In this document: one piece after another, positions 1 through 9,803 of the stretch
How the letters are laid out: the number at the start of each line of letters is the position of its first letter
Position numbering within the stretch: the stretch's first letter is position 1
Assembly: GCF_018607995.1 (NCBI RefSeq)
Contig: NZ_JABBAL010000023.1
Coordinates: forward strand, 124,001 to 188,000
Reading direction: 5' to 3'
Origin: Planktotalea sp.
GTDB taxonomy: Bacteria; Pseudomonadota; Alphaproteobacteria; Rhodobacterales; Rhodobacteraceae
Length of the DNA: 64,000 bases
Made by a program: the position numbers and the translations under genes
Notes under the pieces: model-generated
What the model was told of the DNA's origin: nothing
Database searches by the model: none
Seen by the model: the letters and a program-made list of their open reading frames with translations, nothing else

Positions 1-1098
1 GCCTACGAAGGACAAACCAAGCAGAACAAGCCACCAGTCGACCCATTTTATCGTGTAGAACCCAAGCTGGATATCGGGGGCCTGACCGCCTGTGAACCAC
101 GTGGACAATAGGCTGACGAAGGCCGCACCGATCACGGCGCCATAAAGCCTGCCACGCCCACCAATCGCGACCCAAACCGCGAGGTAGATCGAGGCGATAG
201 GCGCAATCTCGGCGGGGTTGATGATACCCGCTTGCGGATAATACAGCGCACCTGCGATGCCAGCAATCATTGCCGTCAGCGTGAAGATCATCAGTTTATA
301 GATCTCGACCGAATAGCCAAGGAAACGCACGCGCGCTTCATTATCGCGAATGCCGCGAATAACGGAGCCAAACTTGCCACTCACAAGCCAAGCCGCGAGT
401 AGATAACCTATCGCTAGCGCAAAAGCAGAACCCCAAAAGAACCAGAGTGAGACCACAGATTGTGGTGCGCTGACATTTGGCAGGTTTTGCAATCCTGAAA
501 GTCCGTTGTTGCCCCTCAAGCCGCTGTCGTTTTGAAACAGGTAAAGCGCTAAGGCCAGCGTCATCGCTTGTGTGAGGATCGACAAGTACACCCCTGCAAC
601 GCGGCTGCGAAACGCGAGCCAACCGAAGACCAAAGCCAAAAGGCCGGGCACAAGAACCACGAGGATCAATTGCAAGAACAAGCTATCCGCGAAACCCCAG
701 ATCCAAGGGAACTCACTGGAGCCGACCACCCCGAAAATCTGGTTGCCGATGGCATCTACGACTTCGGTTGGCGTCGGCGGGATTTCTGCCTGCGAGAGCG
801 ATTGCACCACGATCAGGCGCGTGCGTTCATACATCAGCCACATGCCGATCATGTATCCACCAATCCCGAAAAAGGCGAAGTGCCCAAGACTGAGGATTCC
901 CGTGAAGCCCCAGACCAAATCCATCGCGACTGCGACAAGGCACAGACAAAGCGTTTTGCCCAAAGTCTTAACGAAGCTGGTGGAAATCACCCCAACGCCA
1001 AACCCTTCAGACAGAACCGTGACCACTAAAGTGAACAAGGCAAGCAATGCGAGGAAGAGCAAGACCGACGGGTTGCGAGCGATAAATGAGCGTTGCAT
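1..1098 (-). CDS. urtC: Urea ABC transporter permease UrtC (3' end outside window)
   Basis: Inner-membrane permease of the high-affinity urea importer, pairing with UrtB. The minus-strand frame is open from the window edge to an ATG four bases after the urtB stop, giving 366 visible codons; the C-terminus is missing. The translation (start MQRSFIARNPSVLLF) is very hydrophobic and carries the LivM-like signature around GILSLGHFAFFGIGGYM and the later GGRGRLYGAVIGAAF segment typical of branched-chain amino acid/urea permeases. The ORF track misses it because it runs off the edge. The urtA-urtB-urtC order and tight spacing indicate one operon; urtD and urtE would be expected just left of the window. 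Confidence 0.93.
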   Translation of the reverse strand, partial: MQRSFIARNPSVLLFLALLALFTLVVTVLSEGFGVGVISTSFVKTLGKTLCLCLVAVAMDLVWGFTGILSLGHFAFFGIGGYMIGMWLMYERTRLIVVQSLSQAEIPPTPTEVVDAIGNQIFGVVGSSEFPWIWGFADSLFLQLILVVLVPGLLALVFGWLAFRSRVAGVYLSILTQAMTLALALYLFQNDSGLRGNNGLSGLQNLPNVSAPQSVVSLWFFWGSAFALAIGYLLAAWLVSGKFGSVIRGIRDNEARVRFLGYSVEIYKLMIFTLTAMIAGIAGALYYPQAGIINPAEIAPIASIYLAVWVAIGGRGRLYGAVIGAAFVSLLSTWFTGGQAPDIQLGFYTIKWVDWWLVLLGLSFVG

Positions 1099-1102
1099 GT
1101 GA

Positions 1103-3058
1103 TCAATCCCCTGCCGCACGGCCCTTGAGGGCGATGATGCCCCTTGGCCGGAATTGGATGAAAATAATAATGAAAACGATCATGAAGGTTTGCGCCGCCA
1201 AGGTGTTGGACGGGTTGAACCACTCAATCCCCTTTTGCAGAAAGCCGATCATCGCAGCCCCTGCAAGCGTGCCCCAAATGTTGCCGACACCGCCGACGAC
1301 TACGGTCATGAAACTTTGCACAATGTAGTCGTTGCCAAGCTCAGACGTGACTTTCGCGAACAGTCCAATCGCAACGCCAGCAACGCCCGCAATCCCAGAG
1401 CCAAGCCCGAAGGTGAGCATGTTCACGCGCCCTGGGTTGATCCCCATCGAGGCAGCCATGCGCGGGTTTTGCGTAACCGCGCGGGTCTCTAAACCCAAGC
1501 GCGTGCGCTTCATGATGAACAGGAAGATGGCGAGGAACACGAAAGCGAGCACAAAGATCGCGATACGGATGTAGCTGATAGACACCACGTCATTGATGAC
1601 CCATGCGCCATCAAGCCAACCAGGGGCAGTGAGTGGGCGCGCTTGTGTGCCAAAAATATTCTTAGCCAACTGCTGCAGTGCAATCGAGATGCCGAAGGTG
1701 GCTAGCAGCGTCTCCAAAGGGCGGGAATAGAGCCAACGGATCACCAAGCGCTCCATCGCGACGCCCGCGGCGAAAGTGACCGCGAAGGCAAGCGGGATGG
1801 CCACGATGATCGAGACTGTGTTATCGAGAATGATCTGTTGAACGACGTAACCTGTGTAGGCCCCCATCATGATGAATTCGCCATGCGCCATGTTGATGAC
1901 GCCCATCACACCGAATGTGATCGCCAAACCAATCGCCGCAAGGAAGTAGATCGAGGCGAGCGAGAGAGCATCAAGCGTGAGATCGAGAACTTGGTTGGCT
2001 GCGACCTTAGCTTCAATGGTTTTCAACGCCTCTTTTGCGGTGTCGGTGACGTCTGATGACGGCTCGTTATAGGCGTCGAAGAAGATGTGCTTTGAAAGGG
2101 CCGTTTTGATGTCGGCCTCTGTCACCAAGGGGGATACAAGGCCCGCTTGGGCGAGCGCGGCATAGGCCGCCCCGCGTTTCTCATCGGAATCTAGTTGAGC
2201 GACGGGAATACCACCCACGCGCCCTTGATCGATGTTAGCGGCCAAGGCCGCGCGCAGGGTGTCGGGTGTTGTCAACGGCGGGGCGAGGTCTTTGGCGACG
2301 AGTAGTTCATAGGCTGCCGTTTCCGTCAAAGACTCCGATCCAGGTGTCAGGATACTCGCAATGTTGCGATCTTGTGGAAGTTCTGTGCCTGTGACTTCGC
2401 GAGTGGTTCTCAACAAAGGGTTCACCGCAGCACGCACATCGACGCCCAGATCGCCAGACATATCCTTAATGGCCGCGACGCGCTCAGCGGTGTCAGGATC
2501 GTAACCAATGCTCAACAAACGTTCGAGGCGCTGTTTTTGCGTTAATAAGATGTCATCCGTTTCGCCCTCGATCGAGGCACGCAAAGGCGCGAGCAGCCCC
2601 GCTTCAGGATCACGCGCAATCGAGGTGAGCGCGTCTTGGCGTTTTAATGGGTCAGGATCGCTGAGTTGGAATTGTACCAACGCAGTCTGGATCATCGCGC
2701 GCACACCGCTGTTGGGTTTGAGCTGTTTGAGGTCCGACTTGGAGACTCCGTCAAAGCCTGCATCGCCATCAATGTCCGTCAGCGCATATGTCTTCGCACC
2801 CACCTTTTCACCAATAAAGAATACACCATCTGATTTACGCATCCAGATGTTCTTACCCGCCCATTGCTCCAGAAATACCTGTGCTTGCGGCACGCCACTG
2901 GTGGCGATCGCGTCAATCGCAGGGGCAATCGTCTTGCGCGAGCTTTTGGCGATCAGCGCGCCATGCTCTTGCAACACGGGCTGGAGTGTCGCGGTTTGGG
3001 CGCTGGCAATCATACAGGACAGCACGAATGCGAGTCCCGCAAGGAAAAGTCTAATCAT
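1103..3058 (-). CDS. urtB: Urea ABC transporter permease UrtB with long periplasmic N-terminal extension
   Basis: First permease subunit of the urea ABC importer. I chose the ATG at 3058 (651 aa) over the longer track ORF because MIRLFLAGLAFVLSCMIASAQ is a clear signal peptide. Residues about 22-370 form a soluble, probably periplasmic region; the membrane domain starts near YFLAAIGLAITFGVMGVINMAHGEFIMMG, which is the LivH/UrtB signature, and continues with multiple hydrophobic segments to the end. Cyanobacterial UrtB lacks the long soluble part, while proteobacterial forms have it (from general knowledge). It lies 4 bp before urtC and 74 bp after urtA, so it is the middle gene of the operon. 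Confidence 0.94.
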   Translation of the reverse strand: MIRLFLAGLAFVLSCMIASAQTATLQPVLQEHGALIAKSSRKTIAPAIDAIATSGVPQAQVFLEQWAGKNIWMRKSDGVFFIGEKVGAKTYALTDIDGDAGFDGVSKSDLKQLKPNSGVRAMIQTALVQFQLSDPDPLKRQDALTSIARDPEAGLLAPLRASIEGETDDILLTQKQRLERLLSIGYDPDTAERVAAIKDMSGDLGVDVRAAVNPLLRTTREVTGTELPQDRNIASILTPGSESLTETAAYELLVAKDLAPPLTTPDTLRAALAANIDQGRVGGIPVAQLDSDEKRGAAYAALAQAGLVSPLVTEADIKTALSKHIFFDAYNEPSSDVTDTAKEALKTIEAKVAANQVLDLTLDALSLASIYFLAAIGLAITFGVMGVINMAHGEFIMMGAYTGYVVQQIILDNTVSIIVAIPLAFAVTFAAGVAMERLVIRWLYSRPLETLLATFGISIALQQLAKNIFGTQARPLTAPGWLDGAWVINDVVSISYIRIAIFVLAFVFLAIFLFIMKRTRLGLETRAVTQNPRMAASMGINPGRVNMLTFGLGSGIAGVAGVAIGLFAKVTSELGNDYIVQSFMTVVVGGVGNIWGTLAGAAMIGFLQKGIEWFNPSNTLAAQTFMIVFIIIFIQFRPRGIIALKGRAAGD

Positions 3059-3132
3059 GTCGATGGATTCCGCGTAAAAAGCAGGGGGTGGTAAGGACGA
3101 ACACGCCGCCCTCACCAATCAGATTTCAGATC

Positions 3133-4413
3133 TTAGTAGTTGGACAGCGTCTGAACGCATGTGCTTGTTTCGGTGTTGTACATACCGCAGCCCAGCTCTT
3201 TCCAATCGGACTTGAGAACTGCTGATTCAGGCAAGAAATCCGTCCAAGCATCGCCAGCAACTTCGGAGGTCTGAGAGATAATGTCGAACTGACCGTCGTC
3301 CTGGATTTCACCGATCAAGACTGGCTTGGCGAGGTGGTGATTTGGCAACATTACAGCCGTACCGCCTGTCAAGTTCGGGAATTCCTGCCCGTACATTGCC
3401 GCGCGCACTGCATCTACTTCGGTTGAGCTGGCTTCAGTTGCGGCGTTCACCCACATGTTGAAACCAATGTAGTGCGCCTCCATCGGATCGTTAGTCACAC
3501 GCTCTTCACCCATTGTGGCTTTCCACGTTTCAACGAATTCTGCGTTCACGTCTGCATCTGCAGATTGGAAGTAGTTCCAAGCCGCGAGGTGACCGACGAG
3601 GTTGGATGTATCAAGACCCGCAAGCTCTTCTTCACCGACAGAGAAGGCCACCACTGGAATATCGTCAGCAGAGATGCCTGCCGCTGCCAGCTCTTTATAA
3701 AAACCGATGTTCGCGTCGCCGTTAATTGTTGAGATCACACCAACTTTCTTACCATCCGCGCCAAGCGCAACGACATCCGCGACAATCTTGGACCAATCGG
3801 AATGACCGAACGGCGTGTAGTTCACAAAGATGTCGTCTTTCGCGATATCTTTCTGCTGCAGGTAGCTTTCAAGAATGTTGTTGGTGGTTCTGGGGTAGAC
3901 ATAGTCTGTGCCGAGCAGAGCGAATTTCTCAACCCCCAGTTCCTCCAGGAAATAATCTGTTGCAGGGATCGCCTGCTGGTTTGGGGCCGCGCCTGTGTAA
4001 AAGACGTTCTTGGAGCTTTCTTCGCCTTCATACTGAACAGGGTAGAACAAAAGGCCGTTCAGCTCTTCGATGACAGGCAGAACGGATTTGCGCGACACAG
4101 ATGTCCAGTTGCCAAAGATCACGTCGACTTCATGAACGCTCAACAGCTCACGCGCTTTTTCTGCGAACAACGGCCAGTCGGACGCAGGATCGACAACAAC
4201 GGCTTCGAGTTGCTTGCCAAGCAAGCCGCCTTTGGCGTTTTGTTGATCAATCAGCATCAACATCGTGTCTTTGAGCGTCGTTTCGGAAATAGCCATTGTT
4301 CCAGAAAGTGAGTGCAAAACACCGACCTTGATCGTGTCATCTGCCGCCAGGGCCGCGCTCGTGAGAGCAGCGAAAACAGCAGAGCTAGCGAGCGTTGTCT
4401 TTAGAAAGTTCAT
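3133..4413 (-). CDS. urtA: Urea ABC transporter substrate-binding protein UrtA
   Basis: Periplasmic urea-binding protein that delivers urea to UrtBC. The start at 4413 (426 aa) is chosen because it gives a typical Sec signal peptide (MNFLKTTLASSAVFAALTSA, cleavage near ALA-AD) and is preceded by GAGGAG at good spacing; the longer track ORF adds an implausible Cys-rich leader. The mature protein begins DTIKVGVLHSLSGTMAISE, the canonical start of the UrtA/FmdD type of branched-chain amino acid binding fold, and contains FGNWTSVSRKSVLPV and the VAAWNYFQS region seen in this family. First gene of the leftward urt operon, divergent from ureD, so it is probably controlled by nitrogen status through the shared 4414-4760 region. 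Confidence 0.95.
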   Translation of the reverse strand: MNFLKTTLASSAVFAALTSAALAADDTIKVGVLHSLSGTMAISETTLKDTMLMLIDQQNAKGGLLGKQLEAVVVDPASDWPLFAEKARELLSVHEVDVIFGNWTSVSRKSVLPVIEELNGLLFYPVQYEGEESSKNVFYTGAAPNQQAIPATDYFLEELGVEKFALLGTDYVYPRTTNNILESYLQQKDIAKDDIFVNYTPFGHSDWSKIVADVVALGADGKKVGVISTINGDANIGFYKELAAAGISADDIPVVAFSVGEEELAGLDTSNLVGHLAAWNYFQSADADVNAEFVETWKATMGEERVTNDPMEAHYIGFNMWVNAATEASSTEVDAVRAAMYGQEFPNLTGGTAVMLPNHHLAKPVLIGEIQDDGQFDIISQTSEVAGDAWTDFLPESAVLKSDWKELGCGMYNTETSTCVQTLSNY

Positions 4414-4760
4414 GAAGTTCTCCTCACGGGTGCACTGACAAGCCTTGCACAAAAGCGCCGACTTCCGTTAGCTGCACCCGCAGCTTATGTTGCAAAAAGT
4501 GTGGCGGCCGTTTCGAGGTCCAATTCGCGCGGTCGTCACACACCCCCAATTGTCGACGATGTCGTCAATTAGCAGATGGACTTATTGATTCTGCACCGCA
4601 GCTAGAATGGCAAACCTTGCGGCGCGGTTTCCGTCTCGCACCCGAGTGTTTGCACAAAAAATAGACGGCATTCGCGCTAACTGCTCAAAAATTGAACACT
4701 GATGCGCACAGCTAAGCCGAATTATGCGATTTTTCTGGCCCTAATGGGGTGAAGCGATCG
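4414..4760. promoter_or_regulatory. Divergent control region between urt and ure operons
   Basis: 347 bp without a gene between urtA (leftwards) and ureD (rightwards); both operon promoters must lie here. It holds an operator-like imperfect inverted repeat at 4548-4570 (listed separately) and two short related sequences, GCTGCACCCGCAGC at 4471-4484 and CTGCACCGCAGCT at 4591-4603. The TGCACC half-sites resemble half of an NtrC site, but no full NtrC site and no properly spaced sigma-54 GG-N10-GC element was found. Confidence 0.6.
4548..4570. promoter_or_regulatory. Operator-like imperfect inverted repeat in urt/ure intergenic region
   Basis: AATTGTCGAC, three bases, then GTCGTCAATT: two 10-bp arms with a single mismatch. 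It sits near the middle of the divergent region and is not followed by a T-run, so a protein-binding site fits better than a terminator. Which regulator binds is unknown. Confidence 0.4.
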
Positions 4761-5636
4761 ATGTTGAATGCGTTCTTAAAGCCCAAGAGGTCCCGCATCA
4801 CAAAGTTTCATACCATAGCCTCTCAGGAAGCTTATGCGCGGCAACCTCGTGCGCGCGGCAAGATCACGCTTGTGATTAAAAATAGCGGCGCGCGCTCTGT
4901 GTTGGATCGCTTGTATCAAGCGGGCTCGGCGAGATGTCTGTTTCCGCGCAAGCCCGATGCGGCGTTGAATGCTGTTATTTTGAACACTTCCGGTGGTTTA
5001 ACAGGCGGCGACAAGCTGCGCGTGAGCGCGACAGCTGGACAAAACAGCACGCTCACTCTCACCACACAAGCCTGCGAGCGCGCCTATAAGGCGCAGCCGG
5101 ATCAGCAGGCGCAGGTGTGTAATACGTTGCATGTCGAAAACGGAGCGCGGCTAAATTGGATGCCGCAGGAAACCATTCTGTTTGAAGGATCGGCTTTGCA
5201 TCGTCGCCTGCGTATCAACATGCATGGCACTGCGCGACTTTTGATGGTTGAACCCTTGGTGTTTGGCCGTGCCGCGATGGGCGAGCACCTCAACAATTGC
5301 CAGTTTCGCGACCGCATTGAGATCCTGCGCGATGGGCAGCACGCCTATATCGATGCCGTGCACCTTGCGGGGAATGTCTCTGCGCAACTTGCGCTCAGCA
5401 ATGTCGCCGGAGGAGCTGGCGCGATGGCAAGTGTGGTGCTTGTTGACCCGTTTGCAGAAACCCATCTGGACGCTGCGCGCGCGTTGCTCCCCGATACCGC
5501 AGGGGCCAGTTTACTCGCTAAAGACATGCTGGTTCTACGCTTACTCGCCCCTGATAGTTATGCGCTGCGCAAAGCCCTCATTCCTGTGCTGCGCTTATTG
5601 AACACCTCTGAAATTCCCCGATGCTGGATGATCTAA
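4761..5636 (+). CDS. ureD: Urease accessory protein UreD (UreH)
   Basis: Scaffold of the urease activation complex that binds apo-urease together with UreF and UreG. 291 aa from the ATG at 4761; a GTG four codons upstream (4749) is in frame, but the G-rich stretch around it serves better as a ribosome site for the ATG. Family motifs include [13 protein letters not shown] near residue 75, [10 protein letters not shown] and the [13 protein letters not shown] segment. The final residues end two bases before ureA, so it is first in a tightly packed ure operon. No signal peptide or membrane segment; cytoplasmic. Confidence 0.93.
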   Translation: MLNAFLKPKRSRITKFHTIASQEAYARQPRARGKITLVIKNSGARSVLDRLYQAGSARCLFPRKPDAALNAVILNTSGGLTGGDKLRVSATAGQNSTLTLTTQACERAYKAQPDQQAQVCNTLHVENGARLNWMPQETILFEGSALHRRLRINMHGTARLLMVEPLVFGRAAMGEHLNNCQFRDRIEILRDGQHAYIDAVHLAGNVSAQLALSNVAGGAGAMASVVLVDPFAETHLDAARALLPDTAGASLLAKDMLVLRLLAPDSYALRKALIPVLRLLNTSEIPRCWMI

Positions 5637-5637
5637 T

Positions 5638-5940
5638 ATGAACCTAACTCCCCGAGAAAAAGACAAACTTTTGATCGCGATGGCCGCGATAGTTGCGCGC
5701 AAACGTCTTGAGCGTGGCGTGAAGCTGAACCACCCAGAAGCAATCGCTTTAATCACGGACGCGGTGGTGGAAGGCGCGCGCGACGGTTGTTCGGTTGCAG
5801 ATCTGATGCAAGCGGGGGCGGAAGTGATCACCGCGAATGACTGCATGCCCGGCATCGCTGAAATGATCTACGACGTGCAGGTCGAAGCAACCTTTCCCGA
5901 TGGCACCAAGCTTGTCACCGTTCACAATCCCATTCGCTAA
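5638..5940 (+). CDS. ureA: Urease gamma subunit UreA
   Basis: 100-aa small subunit of the nickel urease (urea to ammonia and carbamate). It starts with the family hallmark [17 protein letters not shown] and contains [10 protein letters not shown] and the [23 protein letters not shown] segment; length matches the family norm. The start codon lies one base after the ureD stop, implying coupled translation. Cytoplasmic, assembles with UreB and UreC. Confidence 0.97.
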   Translation: MNLTPREKDKLLIAMAAIVARKRLERGVKLNHPEAIALITDAVVEGARDGCSVADLMQAGAEVITANDCMPGIAEMIYDVQVEATFPDGTKLVTVHNPIR

Positions 5941-5952
5941 AGGAGCTTTCAG

Positions 5953-6003
5953 ATGAAACGCCTTTCAAAGACTTCTCTGACAAACCTAAGTGTGCGCCCA
6001 TGA
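5953..6003 (+). CDS. 16-codon ORF between ureA and ureB, overlapping the ureB start
   Basis: Too short for the ORF track: ATG at 5953 to TGA at 6003, encoding [16 protein letters not shown]. It has its own AGGAG ten bases upstream, and its stop overlaps the ureB ATG as ATGA, the arrangement used for translational coupling; ureB itself has no good ribosome-binding site immediately upstream. I infer a coupling leader or the remnant of a deleted gene. No homology can be judged at this length. Confidence 0.5.
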   Translation: MKRLSKTSLTNLSVRP

Positions 6004-6305
6004 TCCCCGGTGAGCTGTTTCCTGCGTCTGACATGATCGAACTGAACCAAGGCCAAACCGTCACCGTACTGATAGTTGCCAATACGGGCGATCGTCCTGT
6101 GCAAGTGGGTAGCCATTACCATTTCGCTGAGTCCAACGCGGCCCTTGAGTTTGATCGCGAGGCTGCGCGCGGCATGCGCCTTGATATTGCAGCTGGCACC
6201 GCTGTGCGCTTTGAGCCTGGTCAGCGCCGCGAAGTGAACTTGATCCCTGTCAGCGGCGCGCGCCGCATATACGGATTTAACCAAGAAATTATGGGAGCGC
6301 TCTGA
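6000..6305 (+). CDS. ureB: Urease beta subunit UreB
   Basis: 101-aa urease beta subunit. Recognised by [18 protein letters not shown] at the start, the [13 protein letters not shown] motif and the [17 protein letters not shown] region, all standard in this family. The start overlaps the stop of the 16-codon upstream ORF (ATGA) and the stop overlaps the ureC start (TGATG), so the three reading frames are translationally linked. Cytoplasmic. Confidence 0.97.
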   Translation: MIPGELFPASDMIELNQGQTVTVLIVANTGDRPVQVGSHYHFAESNAALEFDREAARGMRLDIAAGTAVRFEPGQRREVNLIPVSGARRIYGFNQEIMGAL

Positions 6306-8065
6306 TGCCAGCATCCATTTCTCGTGCAGATTATGCTGCAATGTTTGGCCCGACTGTCGGTGACAGATTGCGCCTAGCCGACACCGATTTGATCATCGAG
6401 GTTGAACGCGATCTTATCGCCGAACGTGCAGGCGCTGCGAGCAGCAGAAGAACGGGTGGCAACGCCTTGCTTTACGGCGAAGAGGTGAAATTTGGTGGTG
6501 GCAAAGTCATTCGCGACGGCATGGGCCAATCTCAAATCACGCGTGCGGATGGTGCAGTGGATACGGTCATCACGAATGCTCTGATCGTCGATCATTCGGG
6601 GATCTACAAAGCTGACGTGGGCCTGCGGGATGGGCGCATCCATAAAATTGGCAAAGCTGGCAATCCCGATACGCAGCCTGGTGTCGATATTATAGTCGGC
6701 CCTGGTACAGAAGCGATTGCGGGTGAAGGACGTATCCTTACCGCGGGCGGGTTTGACTCGCACATTCATTTCATTTGCCCGCAACAGATTGAGGATGCGT
6801 TGCATTCTGGCCTGACTACAATGCTTGGCGGCGGCACAGGTCCTGCACACGGCACGCTGGCAACAACATGTACCCCCGGTCCTTGGCATATAGGTCGGAT
6901 GCTGCAAGCGGCGGATGCCTTTCCGATGAACCTCGCCTTTGCGGGTAAGGGCAACGCCTCGCTGCCTGCGGCCTTGGAGGAACAAGTTTTGGGCGGTGCG
7001 TGCGCGCTCAAACTGCACGAAGATTGGGGCACAACTCCAGGCGCAATCGATTGCTGCCTGTCCGTGGCGGATGCCTTGGATGTTCAAGTGATGATCCACA
7101 CAGATACGCTGAACGAGAGTGGCTTTGTAGAGAACACAGTCGCTGCGATGAAAGGGCGCACGATCCATGCGTTCCACACCGAAGGCGCTGGCGGTGGTCA
7201 CGCACCTGACATCATCAAGATCTGTGGGGAAGAGCATGTTCTACCGTCATCGACAAACCCAACACGCCCTTTCACTGTGAACACCCTGGAAGAGCATCTT
7301 GATATGCTTATGGTGTGCCACCACCTCGACAAATCCATTCCCGAAGACGTCGCCTTTGCCGAAAGCCGCATCCGGCGTGAAACAATTGCAGCGGAAGATA
7401 TCTTGCATGACATGGGGGCTTTTTCGATTATCGCCTCTGACAGTCAGGCAATGGGACGTGTTGGCGAAGTGTTGATCCGTACGTGGCAAACGGCAGATAA
7501 GATGAAGAAACAGCGTGGCAGCTTGGCGGAGGAGACAGGCGACAACGACAATTTCCGTGTGTGTCGCTATATTGCAAAATACACGATCAACCCTGCGATT
7601 GCGCATGGTATCGCACATGAAATCGGCAGTATCGAAGAAGGCAAGCGCGCAGATTTGGTGCTCTGGGATCCTGCATTCTTTGGAGTGAAACCTGAGATGG
7701 TTTTGCTTGGCGGTACAATTGTGATGGCGCAAATGGGGGATCCCAACGCCTCTATTCCGACGCCGCAACCCGTCTATTCGCGGCCTATGTTCGGAGCCTA
7801 CGGCCGCTCGGTCGAAAACTCTGCGGTGACCTTTGTCAGTGCCGCAGCACAGAACGCAGGCATCGGTGCGCGGCTTGGGTTGGCTAAGGAAACACTGGCT
7901 GTGCGCAACACGCGCAATATTGGCAAATCTCACCTTAAGAAGAACACAGCTACGCCTGATATCGAAGTGCATCCTGAAACCTATGAAGTGCGTGCAGATG
8001 GCGAGCTGCTAACCTGCGAACCTGCAAGCGAGCTGCCCATGGCGCAGCGCTATTTTCTGTTTTGA
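6305..8065 (+). CDS. ureC: Urease alpha (catalytic) subunit UreC
   Basis: Nickel-containing catalytic subunit hydrolysing urea. 586 aa, about 19 longer than the Klebsiella enzyme. Nickel ligands are all visible: [10 protein letters not shown], the carbamylated lysine in [10 protein letters not shown], the histidines in [11 protein letters not shown] and [15 protein letters not shown], the aspartate in SDSQAMGR, and the mobile-flap Cys-His in MVCHHLD. Most of the extra length is one insertion of about 17 residues near residue 38-56 (between DL and [10 protein letters not shown]), rich in Ala, Gly, Ser and Arg. The C-terminus PMAQRYFLF is canonical. No inactivating change seen. Confidence 0.98.
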   Translation: MPASISRADYAAMFGPTVGDRLRLADTDLIIEVERDLIAERAGAASSRRTGGNALLYGEEVKFGGGKVIRDGMGQSQITRADGAVDTVITNALIVDHSGIYKADVGLRDGRIHKIGKAGNPDTQPGVDIIVGPGTEAIAGEGRILTAGGFDSHIHFICPQQIEDALHSGLTTMLGGGTGPAHGTLATTCTPGPWHIGRMLQAADAFPMNLAFAGKGNASLPAALEEQVLGGACALKLHEDWGTTPGAIDCCLSVADALDVQVMIHTDTLNESGFVENTVAAMKGRTIHAFHTEGAGGGHAPDIIKICGEEHVLPSSTNPTRPFTVNTLEEHLDMLMVCHHLDKSIPEDVAFAESRIRRETIAAEDILHDMGAFSIIASDSQAMGRVGEVLIRTWQTADKMKKQRGSLAEETGDNDNFRVCRYIAKYTINPAIAHGIAHEIGSIEEGKRADLVLWDPAFFGVKPEMVLLGGTIVMAQMGDPNASIPTPQPVYSRPMFGAYGRSVENSAVTFVSAAAQNAGIGARLGLAKETLAVRNTRNIGKSHLKKNTATPDIEVHPETYEVRADGELLTCEPASELPMAQRYFLF

Positions 8066-8078
8066 AGAGGGTCACGCG

Positions 8079-8537
8079 ATGACAACCGACACAATGGCAA
8101 GCTGCCAGATCATCCGCTACAATGGACACTGGAGCGAAGCGAGCGATTACGTAGCCCTCACCTATGATGATCGATTTTTGCGCCGTAAAGTGCTGGCCAC
8201 AGCCAAAGGAAGTCAGGTTTTGGTGGATCTGAGCAAGGCGACCTCGCTGAACCACGGGGATGCGCTGGAACTAGACACCGGCGCGCTGATTGAGGTGCGT
8301 GCTGCACAAGAAGATCTGTTTGAAGTCACGGGCGGTGATCTAACACGGCTGGCTTGGCACATTGGCAACCGGCATACGCCCTGCCAGATTGAGGACGGCA
8401 TGCTGCGGATCCGGCGCAATCATGTGATGCAGGACATGCTGCACAAGCTGGGTGCAACCGTCAACGCGGTCACAGCCCCCTTCACCCCCGAAGGCGGAGC
8501 TTATGGGCACGGGCGGACCCATGGCCACAGCCACTGA
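8079..8537 (+). CDS. ureE: Urease accessory nickel chaperone UreE
   Basis: 152-aa metallochaperone delivering nickel to the urease activation complex. The body has the UreE fold features GDALELDTGALIEVRAAQ and LAWHIGNRHTPCQIEDG, where the conserved metal-binding His of UreE dimers lies (GNRH). The C-terminal tail [10 protein letters not shown] is histidine-rich, as in many UreE proteins that store or sense nickel. It overlaps ureF by 17 bp. Confidence 0.94.
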   Translation: MTTDTMASCQIIRYNGHWSEASDYVALTYDDRFLRRKVLATAKGSQVLVDLSKATSLNHGDALELDTGALIEVRAAQEDLFEVTGGDLTRLAWHIGNRHTPCQIEDGMLRIRRNHVMQDMLHKLGATVNAVTAPFTPEGGAYGHGRTHGHSH

Positions 8538-9168
8538 AACCCTGACCCTCACGCAGTGGTTCTCGCCCGGCTTTCCCGTCGGAGCTTTTGCTTATTCGCA
8601 TGGGCTGGAATGGGCGATCGAGAGCGGCGATGTGCACGATCCCGTCTCGACTCAGGGCTGGATCGCTCAAATTTTGGCCCATGGCGCGGGCTGGAATGAC
8701 ACGCTGTTGCTGGCCGCAAGTTACCGCGCGCCGGATAAGGCGGCGCTGCAAGAGGTGGACGCTATTGCTCGCGCCTTGGCGGCCTCCAAAGAGCGCCTTA
8801 GGGAGACCGACCTGCAAGGCGCAGCGTTTTGCAAAGTGGTGTCTGACCTTTCTGGGATCCCTCTGGGCGGCCTATGCTATCCCGTCGCCGTTGGCTGGGC
8901 CGCGCAGCGCGCAGCGCTCCCCTTGGAGTTGACAGCCCAGATGTATCTGCAGAGCTTCCTGAGCAATCTTGCTGCTGTCTCCATGCGGCTGGTTCCTTTG
9001 GGGCAAACCGCAGGGCAGGCGCTGATCCGCGATCTAACGCCGCGCTGCATTGACCTTGTTGATGCAGCGCTGCCATGTGATTTGGATGATCTGACCTCAA
9101 CCACCTTTCTGGCCGATGTCGCAGCAATGAAACACGAAACGCAATATGCGAGGATATTCCGCACATGA
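8521..9168 (+). CDS. ureF: Urease accessory protein UreF
   Basis: 215 aa; gates UreG GTPase action during nickel insertion. I start at the ATG at 8521 because it leads directly into [23 protein letters not shown], the classical UreF N-terminus; the longer track ORF reads the ureE tail in another frame. Further family marks are [15 protein letters not shown] and [23 protein letters not shown] at the end. It overlaps ureE by 17 bp and ureG by the ATGA four-base overlap. Confidence 0.94.
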   Translation: MATATETLTLTQWFSPGFPVGAFAYSHGLEWAIESGDVHDPVSTQGWIAQILAHGAGWNDTLLLAASYRAPDKAALQEVDAIARALAASKERLRETDLQGAAFCKVVSDLSGIPLGGLCYPVAVGWAAQRAALPLELTAQMYLQSFLSNLAAVSMRLVPLGQTAGQALIRDLTPRCIDLVDAALPCDLDDLTSTTFLADVAAMKHETQYARIFRT

Positions 9169-9803
9169 CCAAATTGAACGGCCCCTTGCGCATTGGTATC
9201 GGCGGCCCGGTTGGTGCCGGGAAAACCACCCTGACAGCGGCATTGTGCGAAGCTTTGCGCGATCACTTTTCCGTCGGGGTGATCACCAACGACATCTATA
9301 CTCAAGAGGACGCCGAAGAGCTGATGCGCCAGCAGGTCTTGCCACTCGATCGGATCATTGGCGTGGAAACCGGCGGCTGTCCGCATACGGCGATCCGCGA
9401 GGATGCGTCGATTAATTTAGCGGCGGTAGCAGAAATGCAGGAGCGCCATCCAGACGTCGAGGTTGTTCTGATCGAGAGCGGGGGTGACAACCTGTCTGCT
9501 ACGTTTAGTCCTGAACTCGCGGATATGACGCTTTATGTGATTGATGTTGCAGCGGGCGAAGAAATTCCACGCAAAGGTGGGCCAGCCATTACGAAATCGG
9601 ATGTCCTGATTATAAACAAAACGGACCTCGCCCCCTATGTGGGCGCTTCTTTGGACGTTATGGAGCGCGACGCAAAACGCATGCGCGCGGCGCGGCCCTT
9701 TGTGTTCGCCAATTTGCGGGCCCGAAAAGGTGTGGCAAACATCGTTGCACAGATAAGCGAGATCGGCGGACTTCACCACTCACCCAAAGGCAAGAAAAGC
9801 TAG
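9165..9803 (+). CDS. ureG: Urease accessory GTPase UreG
   Basis: 212-aa SIMIBI-class GTPase that powers nickel delivery to urease. P-loop [13 protein letters not shown] near residue 12-24, switch segment [24 protein letters not shown] (conserved Cys-Pro-His metal site), [17 protein letters not shown] and the NKTDLAP guanine-specificity motif are all present. Last gene of the ure operon; its start overlaps ureF (ATGA). It converges with rpsA across about 400 bp. Confidence 0.97.
   Translation: MTKLNGPLRIGIGGPVGAGKTTLTAALCEALRDHFSVGVITNDIYTQEDAEELMRQQVLPLDRIIGVETGGCPHTAIREDASINLAAVAEMQERHPDVEVVLIESGGDNLSATFSPELADMTLYVIDVAAGEEIPRKGGPAITKSDVLIINKTDLAPYVGASLDVMERDAKRMRAARPFVFANLRARKGVANIVAQISEIGGLHHSPKGKKS

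Noticed and set aside
4600-4640. Possible sigma-54 promoter (TGGCAAACCTTGC) upstream of ureD
   Set aside because: The GG-to-GC spacing is 8 instead of the required 10 bases.
6374-7237. 287-aa ORF antisense to ureC (and 7247-7972, 5949-6341 in the same strand)
   Set aside because: Lies entirely inside a certain urease gene; composition is typical of a shadow frame and no family motif is present.
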